Made by a program: the position numbers and the translations under genes. The notes under the pieces are model-generated. The model did no database searches, was not told where the DNA came from, and saw only the letters and a program-made list of their open reading frames with translations. DNA of 64,000 bases from the NCBI GenBank assembly GCA_963805915.1, contig CAWDWD010000007.1, forward strand, positions 186,001 through 250,000, written 5' to 3'. Origin of the DNA: JAEULH01 sp963805915 (GTDB taxonomy: Bacteria > Pseudomonadota > Alphaproteobacteria > Rhodospirillales > Defluviicoccaceae). This document shows positions 42,955-52,180 of this stretch, in pieces. The first letter of the stretch is position 1; the number at the start of each line of letters is the position of its first letter.

Positions 42955-44518
42955 ATGCGTGCGGCGGCAGGTCAAGGAGCGGCCCGGACGGCGGTATCCG
43001 CGCCCGATAAGGTATCCGATGAAGAGGCGCAACCGGCGATGAGGGACGGCGACTTCCCGAGCGACCCCGACCTCGGGCTCGGAACCGAGCAGCTCTTGTC
43101 GCTCTCCGGACGGCGACTGACCCTGGGCGAGCTCGTTTCCGACGGACTTACGGTGGCGCTGGACGCTGTCGTGACCGTGCTCGCCGGCTGGCTTTCGTAC
43201 ATCTTCGTACTGCATGGCGCCGTCGTCGATCACCGGGTCTACATCATGACCGTCGCGTTGATGACGACCCTGGTGGTGGTGTTCTTCCGCCGTGCCTGTC
43301 TCTACGACGTCGATGTGATTCTTTCCTGGCCGCGGCGGATGGCGAAGGTTCCGATGGCTGTCGCCGCCGCCATCGCGCTGCTGGCGGTACTGGCGTTTGC
43401 GGCAAAGGTGTCGGAGCATTTGTCGCGGCTTTGGGTGCTGCTGACATTCATCAACACCGTCGGGCTCATCTGGATCGCGCGGGGCGTGCTCAGCAACGTC
43501 CTCAACAAGAAGGTCGAAAGCGGCCTGATCGTCAGGCACATGGCGCTGGTCGGCGCCGGCGGTCCGGCGACGACGATCGCCAGCAAGATCAAGGAACAAA
43601 CGCGCCGGTACTATCGCGTGGTCGGGTTGTTCGACGATCGCAAGACGCGCATCAATGACGATATTCCGTCCTGCCCGCTTCTCGGCAACTTCGACGAACT
43701 GGTCCGTCACATCAAAAGCGGCGCGGTCGATGACGTGGTCGTCTGCCTGCCGCTCGGCGCCGAGGATCGGCTTGAACAAATCGTCACCCGGTTGCGCGAC
43801 CTTCCCGTGACCACCTATCTGGCGTCCGAGCTGGTCGGAACCCGGTTTCCGCTGTACGGCCACTACCCCTTGTTCGATGTGACGCTGCTCAAGGTCTCCA
43901 GGCTGCCGATCGACGGCTGGGGCGTCGTGCTCAAGTGGCTGGAGGATAAGAGTTCTGGCGAGCCTGGCGCTGATCATGACGGGGCCGTTGTTGCTCCTCA
44001 TCGCGATCGCGATCAAGCTCGACAGCCCGGGCCCGGTGTTCTTCCGCCAGGACCGCTTCGGCTACAACGACGGCCTTATCAAGGTCTTCAAGTTTCGCTC
44101 GATGTACCACAATCTCGCCGACAAGGACGCCGAGAAGCTGGCCTCGCGAAATGACGACCGGATCACCCGCGTCGGCCGGGTCCTCCGGCGCACCAGCCTT
44201 GACGAACTGCCGCAACTGCTGAACGTGCTGCGCGGCGACATGTCGATGGTCGGGCCGCGCCCCCACGCGAAGAAGGCCAAGGCGGCCGGGCGGCTGTATC
44301 AGGAAGTCGTGGCCCGCTACGGTGCAAGGCACATGGTCAAGCCAGGGATCACCGGCTGGGCGCAAGTCAACGGCTGGCGCGGTGAGACCGACTCCGAGGA
44401 AAAGATCATCCAGCGCGTCGAGCACGACCTCTACTACATCGAGAACTGGTCGATCGCGCTCGATCTCAAGATTCTGGCGCGCACCATGATGGTGGCATGG
44501 CACGCCAACGCTTATTGA
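42955..44518 (+). CDS. undecaprenyl-phosphate glycosylphosphotransferase (WcaJ/ExoY type), frame broken near 43950
   Basis: This enzyme starts exopolysaccharide synthesis by moving a sugar phosphate to undecaprenyl phosphate. The N-terminal half has four membrane helices and a CoA-binding-like domain (MALVGAGGPATTIASKIKE, RVVGLFDDRKTRI). After KWLEDK the frame shifts; one base too many in AAGAGTT (43948-43954) separates it from LASLALIMTGPLLLLIAIAIK and the catalytic domain (SPGPVFFRQDRFGYN, KFRSM, RRTSLDELPQLLNVLRGDMSMVGPRP, KPGITGWAQVNGWRGET), ending at 44518. The corrected protein has about 520 residues. ATG 42955 has GGGAGAG upstream. Confidence 0.9.
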
Positions 44519-44571
44519 TCCGCCGGCTGACCTGGTATGGCACGCCGCGCGCCGCCGGACACGGCAACGGC

Positions 44572-44811
44572 GTGAGCAAGATCGCATTGGCGCTCGCCGC
44601 CGCGGTTTTTGCGTTCGGCGGCTGTTCGTCGCCGCGAATGGGCGATCGCGACGCGTCGCTCCCCGGGGCCTGCCAATTCATGGAGTGCGTCTGCGCCGCC
44701 GACGATGCCGCGTTCTGGCAGGAAGCCGAAACCAAGCCGATTGTCTGGCTCGAGAACGGCCACGCGTCGTGTCCCGCCGGTTTCGGCCTCAAGCGCGTGA
44801 TTAAGAAGTAG
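44572..44811 (+). CDS. small putative lipoprotein
   Basis: This 79-residue protein has a lipoprotein signal (VSKIALALAAAVFAFGGCSS, Cys near 18). The mature part of about 60 residues has four further cysteines (ACQFMECVCAADDAAFWQEA, SCPAGFGL), suggesting disulphides in the periplasm. The GTG at 44572 is preferred; the frame opens at 44497, inside the glycosyltransferase gene. No family recognised. It is convergent with glgC. Confidence 0.55.
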   Translation: MSKIALALAAAVFAFGGCSSPRMGDRDASLPGACQFMECVCAADDAAFWQEAETKPIVWLENGHASCPAGFGLKRVIKK

Positions 44812-44813
44812 CG

Positions 44814-44840
44814 GGCGGCGCGCACCCCGCGCGCGCCGCC
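44814..44840. terminator. GC-rich hairpin between convergent genes
   Basis: A 10-bp stem GGCGGCGCGC / GCGCGCCGCC with a loop of about seven bases lies 3 bases after the lipoprotein stop, in the gap before the 3' end of glgC. There is no T-run, so it may block read-through or be a rho-assisted end. Confidence 0.4.
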
Positions 44841-44889
44841 GACCCGCCTCGCCATTTCCAGACCACATGTCCGCCTGAGGACCGGTGGT

Positions 44890-46147
44890 CTAGAGCGTGA
44901 TCTTGGTCAGTTCCACCGGCGTCCGCTTGCCTTCGATCACGACCATGCCGGTGTCGGTGACGAAGTATCCGGCTTTCCGGTCGGCTTCCAGGTCGTAGCC
45001 GATGACCGCGCCTACGGGAATGCGCACGTTCTTTTCGAGAATGCAGTTGCGCAGTTTGGCCTTGCGGCCGATGTCGCAGTAGTCGAAGACGATGCAGTTG
45101 TCGAGTTCGGCCTGGGCATGGACGTAGACGTGCCGGCCGATCACCGAGTCCCGGACGATTCCGCCGGAGATGATGCAACCGCCGGCGAGCACCGAGTTCG
45201 ATCGCCTGACCGCGGCGCTCATGCTCGTCGAAGGCGAACTTGGTCGGCGGGTCGGAATAGCCCGCGGTCCGCAACGGCCATTGCCGATTAAACAGGTTGA
45301 GCGCGGGCGAGATCGCCTTGATGTCCATGTTGGCTTCGAAGTAGGCATCGAGCGTGCCGACATCGCGCCAATAGGGGATCTTGTCGGCGGGCTCGCCCGG
45401 GATCTTGTTGTTCATGAAGTCGTAGGCGAACATTTCGGCGCGGCCGACGGCCTTCGGCAGAATGTCGCGGCCGAAGTCGTGCGAACTGTTGGGATCTTCC
45501 TGATCCTCCTCGACCAGCTTCAGCAGCATGTCGGTCGAGAAGATGTAGTTGCCCATGGACGCGTAGACCTTCGAGGGATCATCGGGCAGGGTCGGGGCGT
45601 CCGCCTTCTTTTCGTGGAAGCCGATGATCCGTCCGCCGCGCGTGGTCTCGATGACGCCGAATTCCTTCGAATACTTCTTGTCGGTCGAGATCGCGGCGAC
45701 CGTGATGTGGGCACGCTTTTGTTCGTGGAACTCGATCATCTCGCGGATATTCATCCGGTAGATGTGATCGGCGCCGAACACCGCGACGACATTCGGCGCC
45801 GACTGTTCGATCAGATTGATGTTCTGGTGAATGGCGTCCGCAGTGCCGCGATACCAGTCCTTGCCCTCCGAGCGCATCTGCGCCGGCACCGGGACGATGA
45901 AATCATTCTTCAACAGGCTACCGAACTGCCAGCCGTCGGCCAGATGTTGCAGCAGTGATTGGCTGCGGAACTGAACGACGACGTAAATCGACAGAATGCC
46001 GGAATTGACGAGATTGCTGAGGACGAAGTCGACAATCCGATATTTGCCGCCGAAGGGCACCGCCGGTTTGGCCCGCTCCTTCGTCAGTGGATAAAGCCGT
46101 GTACCCTCTCCCCCCGCGAGCACGATCGCGAGAACCTTAAGCTCCAT
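44890..46147 (-). CDS. glgC: glucose-1-phosphate adenylyltransferase, frame broken at 45197-45198
   Basis: GlgC makes ADP-glucose, the committed step of glycogen synthesis. The first part has the pyrophosphorylase loop VLAGGEGTRLYPLTKERAKPAVPFGG-like region, DWYRGTADAIHQN, FGADHIYRM and IPYWRDVGTLDAYFEANMD. After FAFDEHERRGQAI the frame shifts: one extra A (the AA opposite 45197-45198) separates it from SVLAGGCIISGGIVRDSV and the left-handed beta-helix domain, which ends in KRTPVELTKITL at 44890. The corrected protein has 419 residues, normal for the family. The ATG at 46147 has GGGGAG upstream. The unshifted frame runs to 44801 as nonsense. Confidence 0.92.
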
Positions 46148-46525
46148 AGCCGCTCCCCTTTTTTGCATATTGGATGCGGTAGATTGACCATCTCCGTTGT
46201 AGCACCACGCGGACGAGCGCTGCACTGTTTCTTTGCCGTCACACTCGCCGGTCGATGCTCATGAACCGAGAGCGGAGGACCCGACCGGGGAACCTTTCGC
46301 GCGAACATCCGTTGACGCAGGTGACACGTGGCGGCGCGTCAAGGCTTGACGTCCACCGCGCGTCGGCGATACCCGAGCGGAATGCCGGATGAGCGGACCC
46401 GCCGGCGACACACTGGACAACCCGACGGGGCGCCGGCTCTAGACGTTCAGCATTATTTTCGCAAACAGAACCTACCCGCGCGTGCAGCACAATGGCCGCG
46501 CCGGGAATTCAAGGAGATTGATACT
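46148..46525. other. divergent intergenic region upstream of glgC and the membrane-protein gene
   Basis: This 378-base gap carries promoters in both directions. A likely plus-strand promoter is TTGACG (46346-46351), a 16-base spacer and GATACC (46368-46373). Several TTGACG copies cluster here. No RNA gene is evident. Confidence 0.35.
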
Positions 46526-47465
46526 ATGGTACAGGAAAGAACCGCAGGCGTGGGCGCGTACGGCGCGGTCGAGGGCGATGTCCCGGTAGCCGTCAAGCGC
46601 GTCTCTTGGGGCGCGATTTGGGTCGGACTGACCATCGTTCTGGTCATTCAATTGCTGTTTAGCCTGCTCGGCATCGGCATCGGCGCGAGCACGATCGATC
46701 CCCTCCAGGGCGAGTCACCGCAGGTCTCGTCGTTCGGCATCGGCGCCGGAATCTGGTGGGTCGTGACGGCGCTGGTTTCGGTTCTGCTCGGCGCCTGGGT
46801 CGCCGGCCGGCTCGCCGGGCGGCCGACCCGCCTGGATGGCGCGCTGCACGGCCTTGCGACATGGGGCCTGTCGGCGCTGGTCGTATTCTACTTGATGACG
46901 ACGGCCATGAGCAGCCTCGTCGGCGGCGCGTTCTCGGTGGTCGGCTCGGCGGTGCAGACCGCGGGTCAGGCCGTCGCGCAGGGTGGCCAAGCCGCCGGCA
47001 ATGCCGCCGAGTTCGAACACGCAGTTGCCGGGCAAGCTCGGTCAGATCCAGAACCAGATCGAGCAGCAGGTCACCCAGATGTTGAACCAGGGCGGCCAGC
47101 AGGCGGAGCAAACCGGCCAGCAGATCCAGCAGGCGGCCAATGATCCGCAAGTCCGCGCGCTGGTCCGGAAAGTCGTCACCTCCGGTCCCGACAGCCTCAG
47201 CCAGGGCGACAAGAACGCGGCGATCGACGCCGTGGTTCAGCACACCAGCATGAGCCGCCAGGAGGTTGAACAGCGTTTGCAGCAGATGCAGCAGGCCTAT
47301 CAGCAGGCCATGCAGGAGGCCAAGGAGGCCGCGGAAGTGGCCGCGAACACCGTCTCACAGGCGGCGATCTGGTCGTTCATCGCGCTGCTTGTCGGTGCCG
47401 TGGTCGGCGCGGTCGGCGGCGCCGCGGGCTCACCGCGCGATCTGCGGGCGGTATCCTACCGCTAA
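46526..47465 (+). CDS. alphaproteobacterial multi-pass membrane protein (PhnA-like annotation), frame broken at 47012-47013
   Basis: The N-terminal part reads RVSWGAIWVGLTIVLVIQLL ... GIGIGASTIDPLQG with membrane segments GIWWVVTALVSVLLGAWVAG and TWGLSALVVFYLMTTAM. After GNAAE the frame changes; one T too many (47012-47013) separates it from a Gln-rich amphipathic segment (QIQNQIEQQVTQMLNQGGQQ, EQRLQQMQQAYQQAMQEA) and a last helix (AAIWSFIALLVGAVVGAVGG). The corrected length is about 312 residues. Similar proteins are often labelled PhnA-like in rhizobia, but they are not the zinc-ribbon PhnA, and the function is unknown. AAGGAG lies 9 bases before the ATG. Confidence 0.75.
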
Positions 47466-47777
47466 CGGATCGGATGAAACGCCCGGTCTTCAGGCGTTTG
47501 GTCGGTCTGATCCTGGCGCTTGAGTCCTCAAGCGTCAGGTGAATCAGCCCGCCGGATCAGTCGGTTGGTGGTTCGATTCAGCCGACGGATGGCATTCATC
47601 CGTCGGCATCGAAACATGAGGCAACGATCGACGCCGACCGTCACCCCTCCCGGGCCCCTCTTTCGCATCGATGTGGAAGAGGGGTGCCGTGCGTCCATCT
47701 CGTGAACCCGGCAGTGGCGGCGTGCCGGCCGGTGCATGTATCCTTCGGCTCAAGAATACAAGATCCGGAGGAGACCC
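47466..47777. other. hairpin-rich intergenic region
   Basis: This 312-base gap holds, in order, a hairpin AAACGCC / GGCGTTT (47477-47499) just after the stop, the second REP-like element (47504-47547), a perfect 11-bp hairpin GCCGACGGATG / CATCCGTCGGC with a 5-base loop (47581-47607), and an 8-bp hairpin CCCCTCTT / AAGAGGGG (47655-47684). None has a T-run. The 11-bp hairpin could pair alternatively with the preceding TCGGTTG. Confidence 0.7.
47504..47547. repeat. REP-like palindromic repeat, copy 2 (inverted relative to copy 1)
   Basis: This is the reverse complement of the element at 37638-37682, with a nearly perfect stem TGGCGCTTGAG / CTCAAGCGTCA inside CTGAT ... ATCAG. It lies 39 bases after the membrane-protein gene. 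Confidence 0.85.
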
Positions 47778-49310
47778 ATGAATATCGGCTCATTGCTGCC
47801 GCGCCATGCCCGCTATCGCGGCAATCACCTTGCTTTTGTCGTCGGCGAGCATCGGCTCGATTACCGCCAACTTAATGCTCGGGTTAACCGGTTGGCCAAC
47901 GCCCTGATTGGCGGGGGCCTGCGCAAGGGCGACAAGTTCGCGACCGTCCTGCCCAATTGCCTGGAACTGATGGTGGCCTATTGGGCGGCGGCGAAAAGCG
48001 GCCTCGTGATTGTGCCGCTGAGTACAATGCTCCAGGACAGCGGCCTGGTCAGCCTGCTCAACGACTCCGATACCACGCTGATCATCGCCGAGGCCGGCTT
48101 TGCCCGATCTCTCGATCGCCTGCGCCCACTGCTGCCGAAGATTGCCCACGACCGATTCATCCTCGTCGGCGACGCCGGGTCCGCGGACCGCGACGGGTTT
48201 CGCGCCTACGAAGACTTCGTCGCCGAGGCGTCCGAAGCCGAGCCGGCCGATGCCGATATCACCGATGGCGACATGTACAATATCATGTACTCGAGCGGGA
48301 CCACCGGCCTGCCCAAGGGCATCGTTCACACCCACTATGTCCGGGCGATGTACTGCACCTTGTTCGCGCAGTGCTGGCGGATGACTCCGGAGAGCATCGT
48401 GCTCCACGCCGGATCAATCGTCTTCAACGGCGCCATGCTCGACCTGATGCCGTGGATGTTCGTCGGCGGCACCTACATCCTCCACGAGGCCTTCAACGCG
48501 GAGCGGGTGATCGCCGACATCGACCGCTACAAGGTCACCCACATCGTCATGGTCCCGGCCCAGATCATCGCCATCCTCAATAGTCCCGCGTTCGCCCCGG
48601 AAAAGCTCGCCTCGCTCGAAATGCTGCACAATGTCGGCGCGCCGCTGCTGCTGGAGCACAAGAAGAAGCTGAACGACCAGCTCCCTGGGCGGTTCTACGA
48701 GCTCTATGGGCTGACCGAGGGCTTCATGACCGTGCTCGACAAGCATGACGCGATCCGCAAGGTCGGCTCGGTCGGCTGTCCGCCCCCGTTCATGGAGATC
48801 CGCGTCGTCCGCGAGGACGGCGGCATCTGCGCGCCGAGCGAGGTCGGCGAAATCATCGGCCGCAGCCCGTGCATGATGCCGGGCTACTACAAACGCCCCG
48901 ACCTGACCGAAAAAGCCATCATCGACGGCTGGCTGCACACCGGCGACGCCGGTTACCTCGACGACGACGGCTATCTGTTCCTGGTCGACCGGATGAAGGA
49001 CATGATCATCACCGGCGGCGTCAACGTCTATCCCAAGGACATCGAGGAGGTGCTTATCCAGCACCCGGCGGTCGGCGATGTCGCGGTCTTCGGCGTCGCC
49101 GACGACAAGTGGGGCGAGGTGCCCGTCGCCGGCGTCGCGCTAAGCGAGGGCAAGAGCGTTTCGCGCGACGATCTGGTCGCCTGGGCCAACGCTCGGGTCG
49201 ACGCCAAGTTTCAGCGCATCAAGGATGTCGTCTTCTACCGCGAATTTCCCCGCAACGTCGCCGGCAAGACCCTCAAGCGCGAGATGCGCGATAGCTACGC
49301 GAAGTCATAA
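47778..49310 (+). CDS. AMP-dependent acyl-CoA synthetase
   Basis: This 510-residue enzyme activates a carboxylic acid to its CoA thioester through an acyl-adenylate. ANL motifs are visible: MYSSGTTGLPKGIVHTH (P-loop, near 178), YELYGLTEGFMT (near 310), GWLHTGDAGYLDDDGYLFLVDRMKD (hinge region, near 390-415) and NVAGKTLKREM with the catalytic Lys near the C-terminus. Medium- or long-chain fatty acids or aromatic acids are likely substrates; sequence does not decide. The ATG at 47778 has GGAGGAG six bases upstream. Its 3' end overlaps the convergent hydrolase gene by 6 bases. Confidence 0.92.
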   Translation: MNIGSLLPRHARYRGNHLAFVVGEHRLDYRQLNARVNRLANALIGGGLRKGDKFATVLPNCLELMVAYWAAAKSGLVIVPLSTMLQDSGLVSLLNDSDTTLIIAEAGFARSLDRLRPLLPKIAHDRFILVGDAGSADRDGFRAYEDFVAEASEAEPADADITDGDMYNIMYSSGTTGLPKGIVHTHYVRAMYCTLFAQCWRMTPESIVLHAGSIVFNGAMLDLMPWMFVGGTYILHEAFNAERVIADIDRYKVTHIVMVPAQIIAILNSPAFAPEKLASLEMLHNVGAPLLLEHKKKLNDQLPGRFYELYGLTEGFMTVLDKHDAIRKVGSVGCPPPFMEIRVVREDGGICAPSEVGEIIGRSPCMMPGYYKRPDLTEKAIIDGWLHTGDAGYLDDDGYLFLVDRMKDMIITGGVNVYPKDIEEVLIQHPAVGDVAVFGVADDKWGEVPVAGVALSEGKSVSRDDLVAWANARVDAKFQRIKDVVFYREFPRNVAGKTLKREMRDSYAKS

Positions 49311-50006
49311 GGCATTGGCCCCGGCGGTTTGTTCCAGGAACCAGTGGTAGAGGCCGGGCTCGGCGTAGGCGGCGTCGCAGGTGCGCACATGCGGGCCTTG
49401 GCCGCCGCGATGGCCGAGACGATAGGGTTTTTCAACCAGCCGGCCGCGCGGGCCGAGCCTGGCCGCGACGGCGCGCGAGCCGACGGTCAACTCCGCGATC
49501 TCGTCATCCTCGCCATAGGCGATCCATAGCGGCAACCGGGCCAGATCGCCGAGCGCTTCTGGAGTGGCGCAGGCGCCGCACACCGAGGCCAGCGCGGCAA
49601 AACGCGCGGGCCGGCGTAGCGCGAGGCAGAACGCGCCGATACCGCCCATGCTGAAGCCCGTTAGATAGAGCCGCGCCGGGTCGCCCATGCGCGCGACGAG
49701 GTGCTCGCACAGGCGATCGAGGCCCGCGAGGATGTCGCGATCGCACCACGTACGATCGGGCGGACATTGCGGCGCGGCGACCAGAAACGGGAACGGCCGC
49801 GCGAGCAATCGCTTCTTCTCATGACGGAACTTGGCCAGCCCCCATCGCGCCACCGCCGCCAGATCCGCCGCGCCGTTGCCGCGTTCACCCTTGCCATGGA
49901 GGAAAAGAATGACCGGGGTTCGCGCCGCCGCGGGCCGCTCCCCTGCGTCGGCGCCCGCGGAGTCCGGCGGATAGACGAGCAGGTTGACGCCCTCGACGAA
50001 CTTCAT
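49305..50006 (-). CDS. alpha/beta hydrolase (esterase/peptidase-like)
   Basis: This 233-residue hydrolase has the oxyanion region LFLHGKGERGNG, the nucleophile elbow GFSMGG (Ser near 128) and a late GHRGG segment carrying the likely catalytic His. The HGxGERG motif is typical of predicted peptidases and poly(3-hydroxybutyrate) depolymerase-like esterases. The substrate is unknown, and no signal peptide is present. The ATG at 50006 (MKFVEGVNLLVYPP) is preferred; the frame opens at 50300, opposite the small lipoprotein gene. Confidence 0.8.
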   Translation of the reverse strand: MKFVEGVNLLVYPPDSAGADAGERPAAARTPVILFLHGKGERGNGAADLAAVARWGLAKFRHEKKRLLARPFPFLVAAPQCPPDRTWCDRDILAGLDRLCEHLVARMGDPARLYLTGFSMGGIGAFCLALRRPARFAALASVCGACATPEALGDLARLPLWIAYGEDDEIAELTVGSRAVAARLGPRGRLVEKPYRLGHRGGQGPHVRTCDAAYAEPGLYHWFLEQTAGANAL

Positions 50007-50150
50007 GTGCCGCTGCTTCCCAAGTCGTTCCCCATCCGGCCCGGTCTCACCGCCGCATTGACGCCGCGTTGCCGCCGCGTTGCCGCAATCATTTCTAAAC
50101 TTTCGGCGTCGATCATGACCATGGCTTATCAAGCAGGAAGGTGTTTGCCC

Positions 50151-50375
50151 ATGCTCCGCGCCTTGACCGTCAGTGTTCTCCTTGTTGGCCTCGCCGCCGC
50201 TTGTAGCTCGACGTCGCGTTCGCCCGATGAACCGCCGGTGCGCGTCGACGCCCGCGCCGAGTTGAACGCCGCGGATCCGCTGCGGATCGCCCAGGCGCAT
50301 TGCGCCATCGCCGGCAAGCGCGCGGCTCCGGCAACGAAGGCCGATGGCGCCATGTCCTTCACCTGCGTCGACTAG
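50151..50375 (+). CDS. small putative lipoprotein
   Basis: This 74-residue protein has a clear signal (MLRALTVSVLLVGLAAACSS, Cys near 18, lipobox LAAAC) and a short mature part with two Cys (AHCAIAGKRAAP, SFTCVD). AGGAAGG lies about 9 bases before the ATG. It is divergent from the hydrolase and convergent with the phosphatase gene. No family recognised. Confidence 0.6.
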   Translation: MLRALTVSVLLVGLAAACSSTSRSPDEPPVRVDARAELNAADPLRIAQAHCAIAGKRAAPATKADGAMSFTCVD

Positions 50376-50386
50376 CGCCGCGCGCC

Positions 50387-51142
50387 TTACGCACGTGCCG
50401 GATCGAGGCGGCTCACGGGCAACGAACGAGGGCTTGCGAAGGCTTGGCGGATGACGTCGGTCTCGGCCTGGCGCCAGTTTTGCGCCGAGGCGCGCTCCGG
50501 ATATTGTTCATGCAGATAGTAGGCGCGCACGTTGATGAACGGCTGCAGCGCCTCGACCAGATCGACGCGGGCGCCATCAAAGGCTTCCCAAGACGGCTCG
50601 GCCTCCGGGCGGGAGCGGCGAATGAACGCGATCGCGTCCGCCGGCGGCACCATCTCGACGAACGCCAGGTAGCCAAGGACGACCAGCGGCGAGCGATTGC
50701 AGCCGGCGGTGCAATGGACATAGACCTTGCGGCCGGCGGCGAGCAGGGCGGTGAGCGCGCGAACGGCTGCGGGCAGGTTGCGGCGCTGATCGGGTGGGTC
50801 GAAGTCGAGCATCGGCGTGTTGACCATCGTCAGCCCGGCGTCCTCGCCATGGGCCTCGTGGGCGCCGTAGTCGATCGAGAACGCCGCCCGGCAGGCGCCG
50901 CTTTGCAGCGACTGGATCGCCGTAACCCCGGTCGCGGCGACGATACGGTCAATATCGTCGGGGGCCATCGGGCATGAGCCGACCACCAGGTCGCCGCGGA
51001 GCTCGCTCCAGTTCAGGCTCCACCGCCAGGCGCTATCGGCCGGACCTGGGGCTGGGTCTGGCGCCGGACCTTTGGCCGGGCCTGAGCCTTCGGCGGCCGC
51101 AACCGCTTTCGTCCTCGGTGATGGTGCTCTCGTCCGCGCCAT
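50387..51142 (-). CDS. dual-specificity (tyrosine) phosphatase family protein
   Basis: This 251-residue protein has the CX5R signature in YVHCTAGCNRSPLVVLGYL (Cys near 134) and, before it, the likely general-acid region MVNTPMLDFDPPD. The N-terminal 40 residues are a low-complexity Pro/Ala/Gly stretch. The domain matches the plant-and-bacterial DSP group that includes glucan phosphatases, so a role in glycogen handling is possible but unproven. The ATG at 51142 has GGAGG seven bases upstream; a TTG at 51160 is an alternative. Confidence 0.82.
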   Translation of the reverse strand: MARTRAPSPRTKAVAAAEGSGPAKGPAPDPAPGPADSAWRWSLNWSELRGDLVVGSCPMAPDDIDRIVAATGVTAIQSLQSGACRAAFSIDYGAHEAHGEDAGLTMVNTPMLDFDPPDQRRNLPAAVRALTALLAAGRKVYVHCTAGCNRSPLVVLGYLAFVEMVPPADAIAFIRRSRPEAEPSWEAFDGARVDLVEALQPFINVRAYYLHEQYPERASAQNWRQAETDVIRQAFASPRSLPVSRLDPARA

Positions 51143-51224
51143 TTTTCGGCCTCCACTCAACGATCGGATTGACGACTATGCGCGTACGCTTCGCGCCGAT
51201 CAAAGCGATCCGCCGGCGAACGCT

Positions 51225-51935
51225 TCAGCGGCCGGCGGCGTAATTGGAGCGGCGCGAAGCCCGCGCGACGTAGAAGATATGCCTGCCGATTTTTGTGACG
51301 CGGGCCTTCTCGTGGCGCCAAACGGGCTTGACGTAGTCGGCGTGATACCAGAGTGCGCCGCGGGTCGGGTCCTTGATCCCTTGCCGCAGGACCAGCTCGG
51401 CCAGCGTTTTGGCCTCGCGCCAGGCGCGGGACTCGCGCGGCTTGTCGCTCCTGCCGTCGCACCACCATGAAAACTGGCAGCTATTCAGCGCCTCGTCGCC
51501 GCCCTGGCGGACCACTTCACAGATCGTTTTCGGAAAATACGCGCTGCGCAGGCGGTTGATGGTCACCGCCGCCACGGCCTCCTTGCCGCGAGGCGTTTCG
51601 GAGCGGGCCTCGAAGTAAATGTTAAGCGCCAGGCAGTGGATCTGCTGGGCCAAGGTCTCGCCGGTTACATATCGCGTGGCCGGGCGCGGCGGCGCGCCTT
51701 TCCGCGCGCGGGGCGTGAAGCTGGGAGGAGCGACCGCGTCGGCGCCGGGCACATTGGCCTCGAGCGAGGCAAGTTCCTCGGATGTTTTCTGGCCGGCGGC
51801 GGCGGCTTCGATCCACAGCGGCGAAAGAAGCGCCGCGAGCGCGGAATAGAACAGCAATAATCCACCCCGGATGACGACGCCTACGTGCCTTCGGTTGCGC
51901 CACCCGTCTCGCCCCCGATTGCGCCGTCGCCCCAT
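51225..51935 (-). CDS. cell wall hydrolase (SleB family)
   Basis: This 236-residue protein has one N-terminal membrane or signal segment (VGVVIRGGLLLFYSALAALL) and a C-terminal SleB/Hydrolase_2 domain: CLALNIYFEARSETPRGKEAVAAVTINR (catalytic Glu in FEAR), FPKTICEVVRQGG, CQFSWWCDGRSD, GALWYHADYVKPVW. Such enzymes are lytic transglycosylases on peptidoglycan; here it is probably periplasmic and anchored. The ATG at 51935 gives the shortest start with a full signal segment. It is divergent from nothing close upstream (gap to the protease of about 245 bases). Confidence 0.85.
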   Translation of the reverse strand: MGRRRNRGRDGWRNRRHVGVVIRGGLLLFYSALAALLSPLWIEAAAAGQKTSEELASLEANVPGADAVAPPSFTPRARKGAPPRPATRYVTGETLAQQIHCLALNIYFEARSETPRGKEAVAAVTINRLRSAYFPKTICEVVRQGGDEALNSCQFSWWCDGRSDKPRESRAWREAKTLAELVLRQGIKDPTRGALWYHADYVKPVWRHEKARVTKIGRHIFYVARASRRSNYAAGR

Positions 51936-52180
51936 CGCCTTGTTTCCTTCCGCAGCGGATACGATCGTCGCGTGCCTATCGCGAAGCATAGATACGCGTC
52001 CCGATCGTCCACGGATGATGCTTCTGCTCTTCCCGGCTTCGCGGCGACTTGGCGTGCGCCACTTCGGCTTGGCGCATCATCGCATATTGAGCGAAGTCTT
52101 GCCCGCGTTTCCTCGCGGCGGCCGGCCGCGCTGCGCCGGACCGCGCCGCCGTCACCTCAACGCGTGGGACCGGCGGAGAT

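Noticed and set aside
47555..47610. tRNA-like T-arm sequence (GGTTCGATTC)
   Set aside because: The rest of a cloverleaf (acceptor stem, anticodon arm) cannot be formed around it; it belongs to overlapping hairpins.
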